A stretch of DNA of 64,000 nucleotides from the NCBI GenBank assembly GCA_965242495.1, contig OZ251446.1:558001-622000 (forward strand), written 5' to 3'. Position numbers and translations under genes: made by a program. The notes beneath the pieces were generated by a model. The model worked only from the letters and a program-made list of their open reading frames with translations, was not told where the DNA came from and did no database searches. Position 1 is the stretch's first letter; each line of letters begins with the position of its first letter. This stretch comes from CBDESN01 sp965242495 (GTDB lineage: Bacteria > Pseudomonadota > Alphaproteobacteria > MPNO01). This document shows, one piece after another, positions 7,083-14,490 of this stretch.

Positions 7083-7892
7083 ATGGATCTGCAACTGACC
7101 GGCAAGATCGCTCTCGTGACCGGCGGCAGCAAGGGAATCGGCAAGGCGATCGCCCGTGTCCTGGCGCAGGAAGGCTGCGACGTCGCGATCTGCGCGCGCG
7201 GGCTGGACGACCTCGAAAGCGCCGCCGCCGACATATCGCGCGAAACCGGGCGCAAGGTATCGCCGATCGCCGCCGATCTGACCCGACCCGACGACGCAGC
7301 GGCCTTCGTCGCCGAGGCGGCGGAGCGGTTCGGCCGCATCGACGTCCTGGTGAACAATGCCGGCGCTGCGCCCGGCGGCGTGCTCGAATATCTGAGCGAG
7401 GACGACTGGGCCGCGGCCTTGCAGCTCAAATTCATGGGTTACGTGCGCTGCATCAAGGCGGTCCTGCCGCATATGCAGCGCCAAGGCGGCGGGCGCGTCG
7501 TCAACCTGATCGGCAATGACGGGGTCAAACACTCCTATTGGGAGGTGGCTCCCGGCGCGGCCAACGCCGCCGGCCAGAATCTCACCATGGCCCTCGCCAG
7601 CGGGTACGGTCGCCAGAACATCACCTTCGTCGCCGTCAACCCCGGCCCGGTGCGCACCGAACGTTGGGACGGGTTGGTCCGAGCGATGTCGCGCGACATG
7701 AAAATCCCCTACGAAGAAGCGGACCAGCTGGCGCCGCGCAGCATCCCGCTGGGGAGGATCGCGGAGTCGGAAGAGGTCGCCAATCTGGTAGCCTATCTCG
7801 CATCGCCCCTGGCCCATTTCGTCAACGGCGCCATGATCGAAATCGACGGCGGCCAACAAAAACCGCTGATGGACGCGGCCCGCGACGGATAG
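7083..7892 (+). CDS. SDR-family protein lacking the catalytic Tyr-Lys pair
   Basis: A 269-residue short-chain dehydrogenase/reductase fold. The cofactor motif TGGSKGIG (residues 13-20) and the NNAG structural motif (VLVNNAGAAP) are intact, as is the C-terminal FVNGAMIEIDGG typical of the family. Where classical members have YxxxK, this protein reads VAPGAANAAGQNLT, which aligns with Tyr replaced by Pro and Lys by Asn. It therefore probably does not use the standard SDR proton relay. Similar GxxxNAAx-type divergent SDRs are known in degradation operons, often of unknown function. It stands alone between clpP and the suf operon; the ATG at 7083 follows an aggggac ribosome binding site. Substrate unknown. 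Confidence 0.8.
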   Translation: MDLQLTGKIALVTGGSKGIGKAIARVLAQEGCDVAICARGLDDLESAAADISRETGRKVSPIAADLTRPDDAAAFVAEAAERFGRIDVLVNNAGAAPGGVLEYLSEDDWAAALQLKFMGYVRCIKAVLPHMQRQGGGRVVNLIGNDGVKHSYWEVAPGAANAAGQNLTMALASGYGRQNITFVAVNPGPVRTERWDGLVRAMSRDMKIPYEEADQLAPRSIPLGRIAESEEVANLVAYLASPLAHFVNGAMIEIDGGQQKPLMDAARDG

Positions 7893-7904
7893 CCGGCGCC
7901 CGCT

Positions 7905-7931
7905 TGACACCGGCGGCGGAAGCCCTATCTT
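7905..7931 (+). promoter_or_regulatory. Candidate suf operon promoter
   Basis: A consensus -35 hexamer TTGACA (7905-7910) and TATCTT (7926-7931) are separated by 15 bp, just after the SDR stop and 45 bases before the first suf gene. The hexamers are good but the spacer is short, as often seen for promoters controlled by Rrf2/MerR-like regulators. Confidence 0.5.
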
Positions 7932-7933
7932 GT

Positions 7934-7958
7934 AAACAGCACTGGATTGGTACTGTTT
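7934..7958. promoter_or_regulatory. Candidate operator for the SUF Rrf2-type regulator
   Basis: AAACAG (7934-7939) and CTGTTT (7953-7958) form an inverted repeat with a 13-bp spacer, immediately downstream of the candidate -10 and upstream of the regulator start at 7976. Its location around the expected transcription start fits autorepression by the adjacent Rrf2 protein. Not a site reported elsewhere as far as can be told here; inference from position and symmetry. Confidence 0.4.
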
Positions 7959-7975
7959 TCGGCGCGGAGATCGGC

Positions 7976-8392
7976 GTGATCAAGCTCAGCCGGATGGCGG
8001 ATTACGGCGTCGTATTGATGGCCGAGCTCGCTCGCGAGCCGCGCGGGGTTCGCACTGCCCCGGAACTGGCGGAGGCGAGCGGCCTGCCGGCGCCGACGGT
8101 CAGCAAGCTGCTCAAGCGGCTGGCGCGGGAGGCGCTCCTCGACTCGCAGCGAGGCATCAACGGCGGTTACCGGCTGGCTCGCTCGGCCGGCAACATTTCG
8201 ATGGCCGAGATCATCGGCGCGCTGGACGGCCCGATCGCCCTCACCGACTGCGTGGCGGCGAACGGCGCCATCTGCGAGATCGAGGCGCTGTGCCCGACCA
8301 GCACCAACTGGCGGCGCATCAACGAAGCTCTGATCCGCGCGCTCTCGGACGTTTCGCTGGCCGAAATGACGGCGCCGGCGAACGCGGAGTAG
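7976..8392 (+). CDS. SUF system Fe-S cluster regulator, Rrf2 family
   Basis: A 138-residue Rrf2-type transcription factor. The winged helix is at the N-terminus (LSRMADYGVVLMAELA, then ASGLPAPTVSKLLKRLAREA), followed by the wing RGINGGYRLAR and a Cys cluster of C92, C100 and C106 that probably ligates an Fe-S cluster, as in IscR-like sensors. The open frame extends far upstream, but GTG 7976 is selected: it has ggag 8 bases before it and begins the conserved IKLSRMADYG. It is the first gene of the suf operon, 16 bases before sufB, with a symmetrical candidate operator just upstream, suggesting feedback control of cluster assembly. Confidence 0.9.
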   Translation: MIKLSRMADYGVVLMAELAREPRGVRTAPELAEASGLPAPTVSKLLKRLAREALLDSQRGINGGYRLARSAGNISMAEIIGALDGPIALTDCVAANGAICEIEALCPTSTNWRRINEALIRALSDVSLAEMTAPANAE

Positions 8393-8408
8393 AGGAGGGG
8401 GGCGGGCG

Positions 8409-9857
8409 ATGGCGGTCGACAGCAGCGACATCGAGACCCTCGCCGGGGGAGACTACAAATACGGCTTCGTGACCGACATCGAGTCCGAGTTTGCGCCCAA
8501 GGGGCTGGACGAGGACATCGTCCGGTTCATCTCGGCCAAGAAGGACGAACCCGGGTGGCTTCTCGAATGGCGCCTCCGGGCCTACCGGCATTGGCTGACG
8601 ATGGACGAGCCCAAGTGGGCGTTCGTCGACTATCCGCCGATCGACTTCCAGGATGCCTATTACTACGCCGCGCCCAAGAATCCGGCCGATGCGCCGAAGA
8701 GCCTCGACGAGGTCGACCCCAAGCTGCTGGAAACTTACGAGAAGCTCGGCATTCCGCTCGCCGAGCGCGCGGCCCTCGCTGGAGTGGCGGTGGACGCAGT
8801 GTTCGACAGCGTCTCGGTCGCGACCACCTTCAAGGAGAAACTCGAAGAGGCGGGCGTGATCTTCTGTCCCGTCTCGGAGGCCGTCCGCGATCATCCCGAT
8901 CTGGTCCGGCGCTATCTCGGGACCGTAGTGCCCTACGCCGACAATTTCTACGCGACGCTGAACTCCGCCGTGTTCAGCGACGGAACCTTCGTCTATGTGC
9001 CGAAGCACACCCGCTGCCCGATGGAGTTGAGCACCTATTTCCGCATCAACGCCGCCAAGACGGGCCAGTTCGAGCGCACGCTGATCGTCGCCGACGAGGG
9101 CAGCTACGTCAGCTATCTCGAGGGATGCACCGCGCCGATGCGCGACGAGAACCAGCTCCACGCCGCGGTCGTCGAGCTGGTGGCCCTCGACGACGCCGAA
9201 ATCAAATACTCGACAGTCCAGAACTGGTATCCGGGCGACGAGGACGGCAAGGGCGGGATCTACAACTTCGTCACCAAGCGGGGCGCCTGCCGCGGACGCA
9301 ACGCCAAAATATCCTGGACCCAGGTCGAGACGGGCTCGGCGATTACCTGGAAATACCCGAGCTGCATCCTCGAAGGGGACAATTCGGTAGGCGAGTTCTA
9401 CTCCGTTGCGGTGACCAACAACCGCCAGCAGGCGGATACCGGAACCAAGATGACCCACATCGGCCGCGACACCCGCAGCACGATCGTCTCCAAAGGGATT
9501 TCCGTCGGACACGGCCAGAACACCTATCGCGGGCTGGTGAAGGTGCTGGGCGGAGCCGACCGTGCGCGCAACTTCACCCAATGCGACTCGCTGCTGGTCG
9601 GCGATGAGTGCGGCGCCCATACCGTGCCCTACATCGAGGTCGGAAATCCCGGCGCGCAGGTCGAGCACGAGGCGACGACGTCGCGGATCGACGAGGATCA
9701 ACTGTTCTATTGCCGTCAGCGCGGCCTGGATGCGGAAGAGGCCGTATCTCTGATCGTCAACGGTTTCTGCAAGGAAGTGCTGCGCGAACTGCCGATGGAG
9801 TTCGCGGTCGAGGCGCAAAAACTGTTGAGCGTGAGCCTCGAAGGCAGCGTGGGCTGA
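8409..9857 (+). CDS. sufB: Fe-S cluster assembly scaffold SufB
   Basis: A 482-residue SufB. With SufC and SufD it forms the SufBC2D scaffold where clusters are built. Characteristic segments include YVPKHTRCPMELSTYFRINA, YLEGCTAPMRDENQLHAAVV, and the C-terminal core GKGISVGHGQNTYRGLVKV with CDSLLVGDECGAHTVPYIEV, all typical of SufB rather than SufD. The cysteine in QCDSLL corresponds to the conserved cluster/persulfide site region. The N-terminal helical part (LDEDIVRFISAKKDEPGWLL) is complete. ATG at 8409 follows a gaggaggggggcggg-type Shine-Dalgarno. Next gene sufC is 29 bases downstream. Confidence 0.97.
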   Translation: MAVDSSDIETLAGGDYKYGFVTDIESEFAPKGLDEDIVRFISAKKDEPGWLLEWRLRAYRHWLTMDEPKWAFVDYPPIDFQDAYYYAAPKNPADAPKSLDEVDPKLLETYEKLGIPLAERAALAGVAVDAVFDSVSVATTFKEKLEEAGVIFCPVSEAVRDHPDLVRRYLGTVVPYADNFYATLNSAVFSDGTFVYVPKHTRCPMELSTYFRINAAKTGQFERTLIVADEGSYVSYLEGCTAPMRDENQLHAAVVELVALDDAEIKYSTVQNWYPGDEDGKGGIYNFVTKRGACRGRNAKISWTQVETGSAITWKYPSCILEGDNSVGEFYSVAVTNNRQQADTGTKMTHIGRDTRSTIVSKGISVGHGQNTYRGLVKVLGGADRARNFTQCDSLLVGDECGAHTVPYIEVGNPGAQVEHEATTSRIDEDQLFYCRQRGLDAEEAVSLIVNGFCKEVLRELPMEFAVEAQKLLSVSLEGSVG

Positions 9858-9886
9858 CGGCCGCGGCCGGCGAGAGAGTAACGGGA

Positions 9887-10645
9887 ATGCTGCAGGTCAG
9901 AGGATTGCGGGTCGCCGTCGGAGACAAGGAGATTCTTCGCGGCGTCGATATCGAGGTCGGCGCCGGCGAGGTGCATGCGGTGATGGGTCCCAACGGCTCG
10001 GGCAAGAGCACGCTCGCCCACGTGCTCGCCGGCCGCGACGGTTACGAGGTTCTCGCCGGCGAAATCCTGTTCGGCGACAAAGACCTGCTGGCGATGACGC
10101 CCGACGAGCGCGCCGCCGCGGGCGTCTTTCTGGCGTTCCAGTATCCGGTTGAGATTCCCGGCATATCGAACGTGACGTTTCTCAAGACCGCGGTGAACGC
10201 GGTGCGCAAGGCGCGCGGGGAGCCGGAGCTCGACGCCCTCGAATTCCTCAAGGTCGCCCGCGGCAAGGGCAGGCTGCTGCAGATGGACGACGCGTTGCTG
10301 CAACGCCAAGTCAATGTCGGCTTCTCCGGCGGCGAGAAGAAGCGGAACGAGATATTCCAGATGGCCATGCTCGATCCGAGGCTCGCCGTGCTCGACGAGA
10401 CCGACTCGGGTCTCGACATCGACGCGCTCAAGGTGGTGGCGGGCGGCGTCGACAAGCTGCGCAGCCCGGATCGCGCGATGGTGGTTATCACCCACTACCA
10501 GCGCCTGCTGGACCACATCGTCCCGGATCGGGTCCATGTCCTTGCCCAGGGGCGTATCGTTGCCGCGGGCGGGAAGGAGCTTGCGCTGCAGCTGGAGCGC
10601 GAAGGCTACGCCATGTATGGCGACGATGCGCCGGCCGCGGCGTGA
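9887..10645 (+). CDS. sufC: Fe-S cluster assembly ATPase SufC
   Basis: A 252-residue ABC-type ATPase energising the SufBCD scaffold. Walker A is GPNGSGKST (residues 34-42), the ABC signature is SGGEKKR (147-153), and Walker B AVLDETDSGLD (167-177) shows the SufC-specific DETDSGLDIDALK stretch. The Q-loop lies in FLAFQYPVEIPG. Start ATG 9887 was chosen over upstream frame starts because MLQVRGLRVAVGDKEIL is where the family begins. The stop overlaps the GTG of sufD, implying translational coupling. Confidence 0.97.
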   Translation: MLQVRGLRVAVGDKEILRGVDIEVGAGEVHAVMGPNGSGKSTLAHVLAGRDGYEVLAGEILFGDKDLLAMTPDERAAAGVFLAFQYPVEIPGISNVTFLKTAVNAVRKARGEPELDALEFLKVARGKGRLLQMDDALLQRQVNVGFSGGEKKRNEIFQMAMLDPRLAVLDETDSGLDIDALKVVAGGVDKLRSPDRAMVVITHYQRLLDHIVPDRVHVLAQGRIVAAGGKELALQLEREGYAMYGDDAPAAA

Positions 10646-11997
10646 CCGGGGCGCGCGCAATGGGCCGGGAGTTCGACGCCGCGGCACCCTATCTGGCGCA
10701 ATATGCGGCAGTGAAGCCGGGATTGCCCGGATGCGGCGTTCCCTGGCTGGCGCAGCTCCGCGACGAGGCCATCACGCGGTTCGCCGATCTCGGTTTTCCG
10801 ACGTCCAGGGTCGAAGCGTGGAAATACACCGACCTGACCCGGCTTGCGCGGACGCCGTTCGGCGAAGCCGGGCGGGCCGGCGGCGCTGCGGCCGGGTTGC
10901 CGCCGGGATTGCTCGACCACGACGAAACCCACCGGCTGGTGTTGATCGACGGGCGCTTCGCGCCCCATCTCTCGGATCTCGGGGCGATGCCCGAGGGCGC
11001 GCGGCTGACCTCCCTGGCTGCGCTCGCCGACTCCGATCCGGCCGACCTCGAGGCGGCGTTCGGGCGTGTAGACGACGCCGACGAGGCCGGATTGGCGGCG
11101 CTCAATACGGCGCTCATGCGCGACGGCGCCGTCCTGCTGCTGGACCGGGGGACAACCGTCGACAAGCCGGTTCACCTGGTCAATTTCGTCACCTCGGAGA
11201 AGGGCGCGATCGCCGTCCATCCGCGCCATTCGATCGTCGCCGGCGAAGGAAGCCAGGCTACCGTGATCGAGACCTATGCCGGCGGCGGGCGGGGACGCTA
11301 TTGGACCAACGCCGTCACCAGGATCGCCGCCGGGGCGGGCTCGACGCTGCGCTACGTCAAACTGCAGGACGAGTCGGCGGCCGCCTACCATACCGGGCTA
11401 CTGCGGATCGAGCAGGATCGCAACAGCAGCGTCACCGGCTTCGTCGCATCCGTCGGGGCGGCGACGGCGCGGAGCGAGATCCGGACGGCGATCGTCGGCG
11501 AGGGGGCCAGCTGTCGGCTCGACGGCGGCGTCCTCGCGCGCGGGCGCCAGCATGGCGACATCACGACCGAGATCGATCATCGCGTACCGCACGGGGCCAG
11601 CCGCCAGACATTCAAGAACGTCCTCGACGACCGCGGCAGGTCGGTCTTCCAGGGCCGCATCGTCGTTCGCGCCGGCGCCTGCAAGGCCGACGCCCGGCAG
11701 TCGAATCGTAACCTGCTGCTGTCGCCGCGCGCCCGGGCGGAAGCCAAGCCGGAGCTCCGCATCCTGGCCGACGACGTGAAGTGCGGCCATGGCGCTACGG
11801 TCGGGGAGCTGGACCGGGATGCGCTGTTCTATCTCGAGAGCCGCGGCATCGAGGCGGCTGAAGCGCGGGCGCTGCTGATCGAGGCGTTCCTGGGCGAGCT
11901 GATCGAGGCCGCTCCGGAAGGCGTGGCGCGGCGTCGCCTGCGCGCGCGCATAGCCGCGTGGGTCGGGACCGAGCACATGCTGGAGATGGCCGCATGA
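10642..11997 (+). CDS. sufD: Fe-S cluster assembly protein SufD
   Basis: A 451-residue SufD, paralogue of SufB and part of the SufBC2D complex. The N-terminus carries the family hallmark SRVEAWKYTDLTRLARTPF (residues about 54-72), and the C-terminal beta-helix ends with the typical DDVKCGHGATVGELDRDALF followed by YLESRGI and ARALLIEAFLGELIE. The GTG at 10642 overlaps the sufC stop as gtga; an alternative ATG at 10660 would remove six residues. The C-terminal stop overlaps the sufS ATG as atga, so sufC, sufD and sufS are chained by 4-base overlaps. Confidence 0.95.
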   Translation: MTGARAMGREFDAAAPYLAQYAAVKPGLPGCGVPWLAQLRDEAITRFADLGFPTSRVEAWKYTDLTRLARTPFGEAGRAGGAAAGLPPGLLDHDETHRLVLIDGRFAPHLSDLGAMPEGARLTSLAALADSDPADLEAAFGRVDDADEAGLAALNTALMRDGAVLLLDRGTTVDKPVHLVNFVTSEKGAIAVHPRHSIVAGEGSQATVIETYAGGGRGRYWTNAVTRIAAGAGSTLRYVKLQDESAAAYHTGLLRIEQDRNSSVTGFVASVGAATARSEIRTAIVGEGASCRLDGGVLARGRQHGDITTEIDHRVPHGASRQTFKNVLDDRGRSVFQGRIVVRAGACKADARQSNRNLLLSPRARAEAKPELRILADDVKCGHGATVGELDRDALFYLESRGIEAAEARALLIEAFLGELIEAAPEGVARRRLRARIAAWVGTEHMLEMAA

Positions 11998-13232
11998 GCA
12001 CTGCCAACGGCGGCTACGACATCGACCGGATTCGCGAGGACTTTCCGATCCTCGCGGAGCGGGTGTACGGCCGTCCGCTGGTCTATCTCGATTCGGGCGC
12101 GAGCGCGCAGAAGCCGCGCGCGGTGATCGACGCGATGCGCACGGTCTACGAGACCGAATACGCCAACGTGCATCGCGGCGTCCACTATATGAGCCAGAAG
12201 GCGACGGAGGCGATGGAGGCGGCGCGCGAGAAAGTCCGCGCTTTCCTCAACGCCCGCAGCGCGCAGGAGATCGTGTTCGTCAGAAGCGCGACCGAGGGCA
12301 TCAATCTCGTCGCCGCGAGTTGGGGCCTGCCCGCGCTCGGCGAAGGTGACGAGATCGTGCTTTCCCACATGGAGCACCACTCGAACATCGTGCCCTGGCA
12401 GATGCTGCGCGACCGCACGGGGGTTGCGATCCGGGTGGCGCCGATCGACGAGGCGGGCGCGTTGCCGGTGGACGAATTCGCGGCCCTGCTGAGCTCGCGG
12501 ACGAAGCTGGTCGCGATAACTCATGTCTCGAACGCCCTGGGCAGCGTCGTGCCGGTCGCCGAGGTGATTCGACTCGCCCATGATTGCGGCGCCAAGGTGC
12601 TGGTCGATGGCTGCCAGGCGGCGCCGCACATGCCGGTGGACGTGCAGGCCCTGGATGCGGATTTCTACGTCTTCTCCGGCCACAAGCTCTACGGCCCGAG
12701 CGGGATCGGGATACTCTACGGCAAGGAGGCGCTGCTGGAGGCGATGCCGCCCTATCAGGGGGGCGGAGAGATGATCGACCGCGTGACCTTCGAGGAGACC
12801 ACGTTCGCCGGACTGCCCTTCAAGTTCGAAGCCGGGACGCCGCATATCGCCGGCGCGATCGGACTCGGCGCCGCGATCGATTACGTCGATGGATTGGGTC
12901 TGGCCGCGATCGGGGCGCATGAACGGGAGCTGCTCGCCTACGCTACCGAGCGGTTGCAGGCGGTGAACAGCGTCCGGCTCATCGGCACCGCACGCGATAA
13001 GGCCGCGATCGTCTCGTTCAACCTGGAGGGCATCCATCCGCACGACGTAGGGACGATCGTCGACCGCGAAGGAGTCGCCGTCCGCACCGGGCATCACTGC
13101 GCCCAGCCGGTCATGGACCGCTACGGCGTCGCGGCGACGGTGCGCGCCTCGTTCGGCTTGTACAATCGCCGGGAAGAAGCGGATGCGCTGGTGGATGCGC
13201 TCCAACGGGCGCAGGAGATATTCGGCTCGTGA
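11994..13232 (+). CDS. sufS: Cysteine desulfurase SufS
   Basis: A 412-residue PLP-dependent group II cysteine desulfurase that releases sulfur from L-cysteine as an enzyme persulfide. The PLP lysine is K231 in FSGHKLYGPSG, the catalytic cysteine is C369 in RTGHHCAQPVM, and the cofactor-stacking His is in SHMEHHSNIVPW. The short RTGHHCAQP loop is the SufS-type signature. Start ATG 11994 overlaps the sufD stop by four bases; the stop overlaps the GTG of sufU. Its partner sulfur acceptor is likely the SufU-type protein encoded next, since no SufE is present. Confidence 0.97.
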   Translation: MSTANGGYDIDRIREDFPILAERVYGRPLVYLDSGASAQKPRAVIDAMRTVYETEYANVHRGVHYMSQKATEAMEAAREKVRAFLNARSAQEIVFVRSATEGINLVAASWGLPALGEGDEIVLSHMEHHSNIVPWQMLRDRTGVAIRVAPIDEAGALPVDEFAALLSSRTKLVAITHVSNALGSVVPVAEVIRLAHDCGAKVLVDGCQAAPHMPVDVQALDADFYVFSGHKLYGPSGIGILYGKEALLEAMPPYQGGGEMIDRVTFEETTFAGLPFKFEAGTPHIAGAIGLGAAIDYVDGLGLAAIGAHERELLAYATERLQAVNSVRLIGTARDKAAIVSFNLEGIHPHDVGTIVDREGVAVRTGHHCAQPVMDRYGVAATVRASFGLYNRREEADALVDALQRAQEIFGS

Positions 13233-13684
13233 CCAGCTTGCGCGACCTGTATCAGGACGTGATCCTCGATCACAGCAGACGACCGCGCAATTCCGGTCGG
13301 CTCGATCCGTGCAGTCACGAGGCGCGGGGCGACAATCCGCTATGCGGCGACCGGATCGTCGTATATCTCTCCGTCGCCGGGGACGTGGTGAAGGATGTCC
13401 GCTTTGAAGCGAAAGGTTGCGCGATCTCGGTCGCCGCGGCATCGATGATGTCCGAACTCGTCAAGGGCGGGACCGTCGAAGCCGCGCGCGAGACTTTCGC
13501 GAATTTCCATGACGCCGTGACGCGGAAGGACGCGCCGGACGGGGAGGAATTGGAACGGCTCGACAAGCTCGCGGCGCTGATCGGCGTCCGCGACTTCCCG
13601 ATGCGCGTCAAATGCGCGACGTTGCCTTGGCACACGATGGCCGCGGCCCTGGCCGGGACCGACGGCGACGTGACGACGGAGTAG
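13229..13684 (+). CDS. sufU: SufU-type sulfur transfer / scaffold protein
   Basis: A 151-residue IscU/NifU-N-like protein. Three conserved cysteines and an Asp are in place: C39 and D41 in DNPLCGDRI, C64 in EAKGCAISVAAASMM and C129 in RVKCATLPWHTM. The extra segment between C64 and C129 (about 100-120) is the insertion that marks the SufU subgroup, whose Zn-bound cysteine accepts sulfur from SufS. GTG start 13229 overlaps the sufS stop by four bases, so translation is probably coupled. Placement next to sufS supports the SufU rather than IscU role. Confidence 0.93.
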   Translation: MTSLRDLYQDVILDHSRRPRNSGRLDPCSHEARGDNPLCGDRIVVYLSVAGDVVKDVRFEAKGCAISVAAASMMSELVKGGTVEAARETFANFHDAVTRKDAPDGEELERLDKLAALIGVRDFPMRVKCATLPWHTMAAALAGTDGDVTTE

Positions 13685-13724
13685 CCGGACCGGCGACTGG
13701 AGCCGGCTCGGCGCGGAGACCGAT

Positions 13725-14087
13725 ATGAGCGACGATATGGCGATGCAGCAGCTACCGGGGACGACGGCGGCCCGATCGGACGACGGGGAGCTCAAGCACC
13801 GCGTCATCGGCGCCGTCTCCGAGGTCTACGACCCGGAAATCCCGGTGAACATTTACGAGCTGGGGCTGGTCTACGACATCGCGGTGACCCCGGAGTCGAA
13901 CGTCCAGATCCTCATGACGCTAACGTCGCCGATGTGCCCGGTCGCCGAAACGCTGCCCGGCGAGGTCGAAATGCAGGTGCGCGGCGTTGATGGCGTCAAC
14001 GACGTCGACGTCGAGATCACCTGGGACCCGCCCTGGACCCCGGAATTGATGAGCGAAGCCGCCAAGCTCGAGCTGGGCTTCATGTAG
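13725..14087 (+). CDS. sufT: SUF system maturation factor SufT (MIP18/DUF59 family)
   Basis: A 120-residue MIP18-family protein implicated in Fe-S protein maturation. The DUF59 core runs from about residue 25 to 105: VYDPEIPVNIYELGLVYDI, TLTSPMCPVAETLPGEVE with the conserved Cys of the SPMCP motif, and VEITWDPPWTPELMSEAAK. The DPPW segment is typical of the SUF-associated subfamily. The N-terminal 23 residues are a variable, polar extension. It lies between sufU and sufA, 40 bases from each, in the same operon. Confidence 0.93.
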   Translation: MSDDMAMQQLPGTTAARSDDGELKHRVIGAVSEVYDPEIPVNIYELGLVYDIAVTPESNVQILMTLTSPMCPVAETLPGEVEMQVRGVDGVNDVDVEITWDPPWTPELMSEAAKLELGFM

Positions 14088-14127
14088 CCGTCGGCGGCCC
14101 GGCAACTCTGAATGTGAGAGCACGACC

Positions 14128-14466
14128 ATGACGATCAAACAGGCGATGAGCCTTACCGACGCTGCGGCGGATCGGGTGCGTCATCTCGTATCGACCCGCG
14201 AGGACCCGGTTCTCGGGCTCAGGATCGGCGTCCGCAAGGGCGGTTGCTCCGGGATGGCCTATACGATGGAGTTCGCCGCCGAGAAGGAGCCGTTCGACGA
14301 GGTGGTGGACGACAAGGGAGCGACGGTGCTGATCGACGCCAAGGCGTTGATGTTCCTGATCGGCGCCGAGATGGATTACGTCGAGAGCAAGCTCCAGTCG
14401 GGCTTCGTCTTCAACAATCCGAACGAGAAGGGCCGTTGCGGCTGCGGCGAGTCGTTTACCGTCTGA
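14128..14466 (+). CDS. sufA: A-type Fe-S carrier protein (SufA/IscA family)
   Basis: A 112-residue HesB/IscA-family carrier that delivers assembled clusters to target proteins. The three cluster-binding cysteines are C40 (RKGGCSGMAY) and C104/C106 in the C-terminal GRCGCGESFTV. Length and motifs are standard. It is the last gene of the suf operon; a 7-bp hairpin begins at its stop codon and separates it from the convergent helicase gene. Confidence 0.95.
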   Translation: MTIKQAMSLTDAAADRVRHLVSTREDPVLGLRIGVRKGGCSGMAYTMEFAAEKEPFDEVVDDKGATVLIDAKALMFLIGAEMDYVESKLQSGFVFNNPNEKGRCGCGESFTV

Positions 14467-14484
14467 GCCGCGTGTCTCGCGGCT
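14466..14484. terminator. Hairpin between convergent sufA and helicase genes
   Basis: AGCCGCG (14466-14472) and CGCGGCT (14478-14484) form a perfect 7-bp stem with a TGTCT loop, starting inside the sufA stop codon and ending 6 bases before the helicase stop. There is no clear T-tract on either side, so it may be a bidirectional attenuating hairpin rather than a classical intrinsic terminator. Confidence 0.45.
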
Positions 14485-14490
14485 GCGAAT

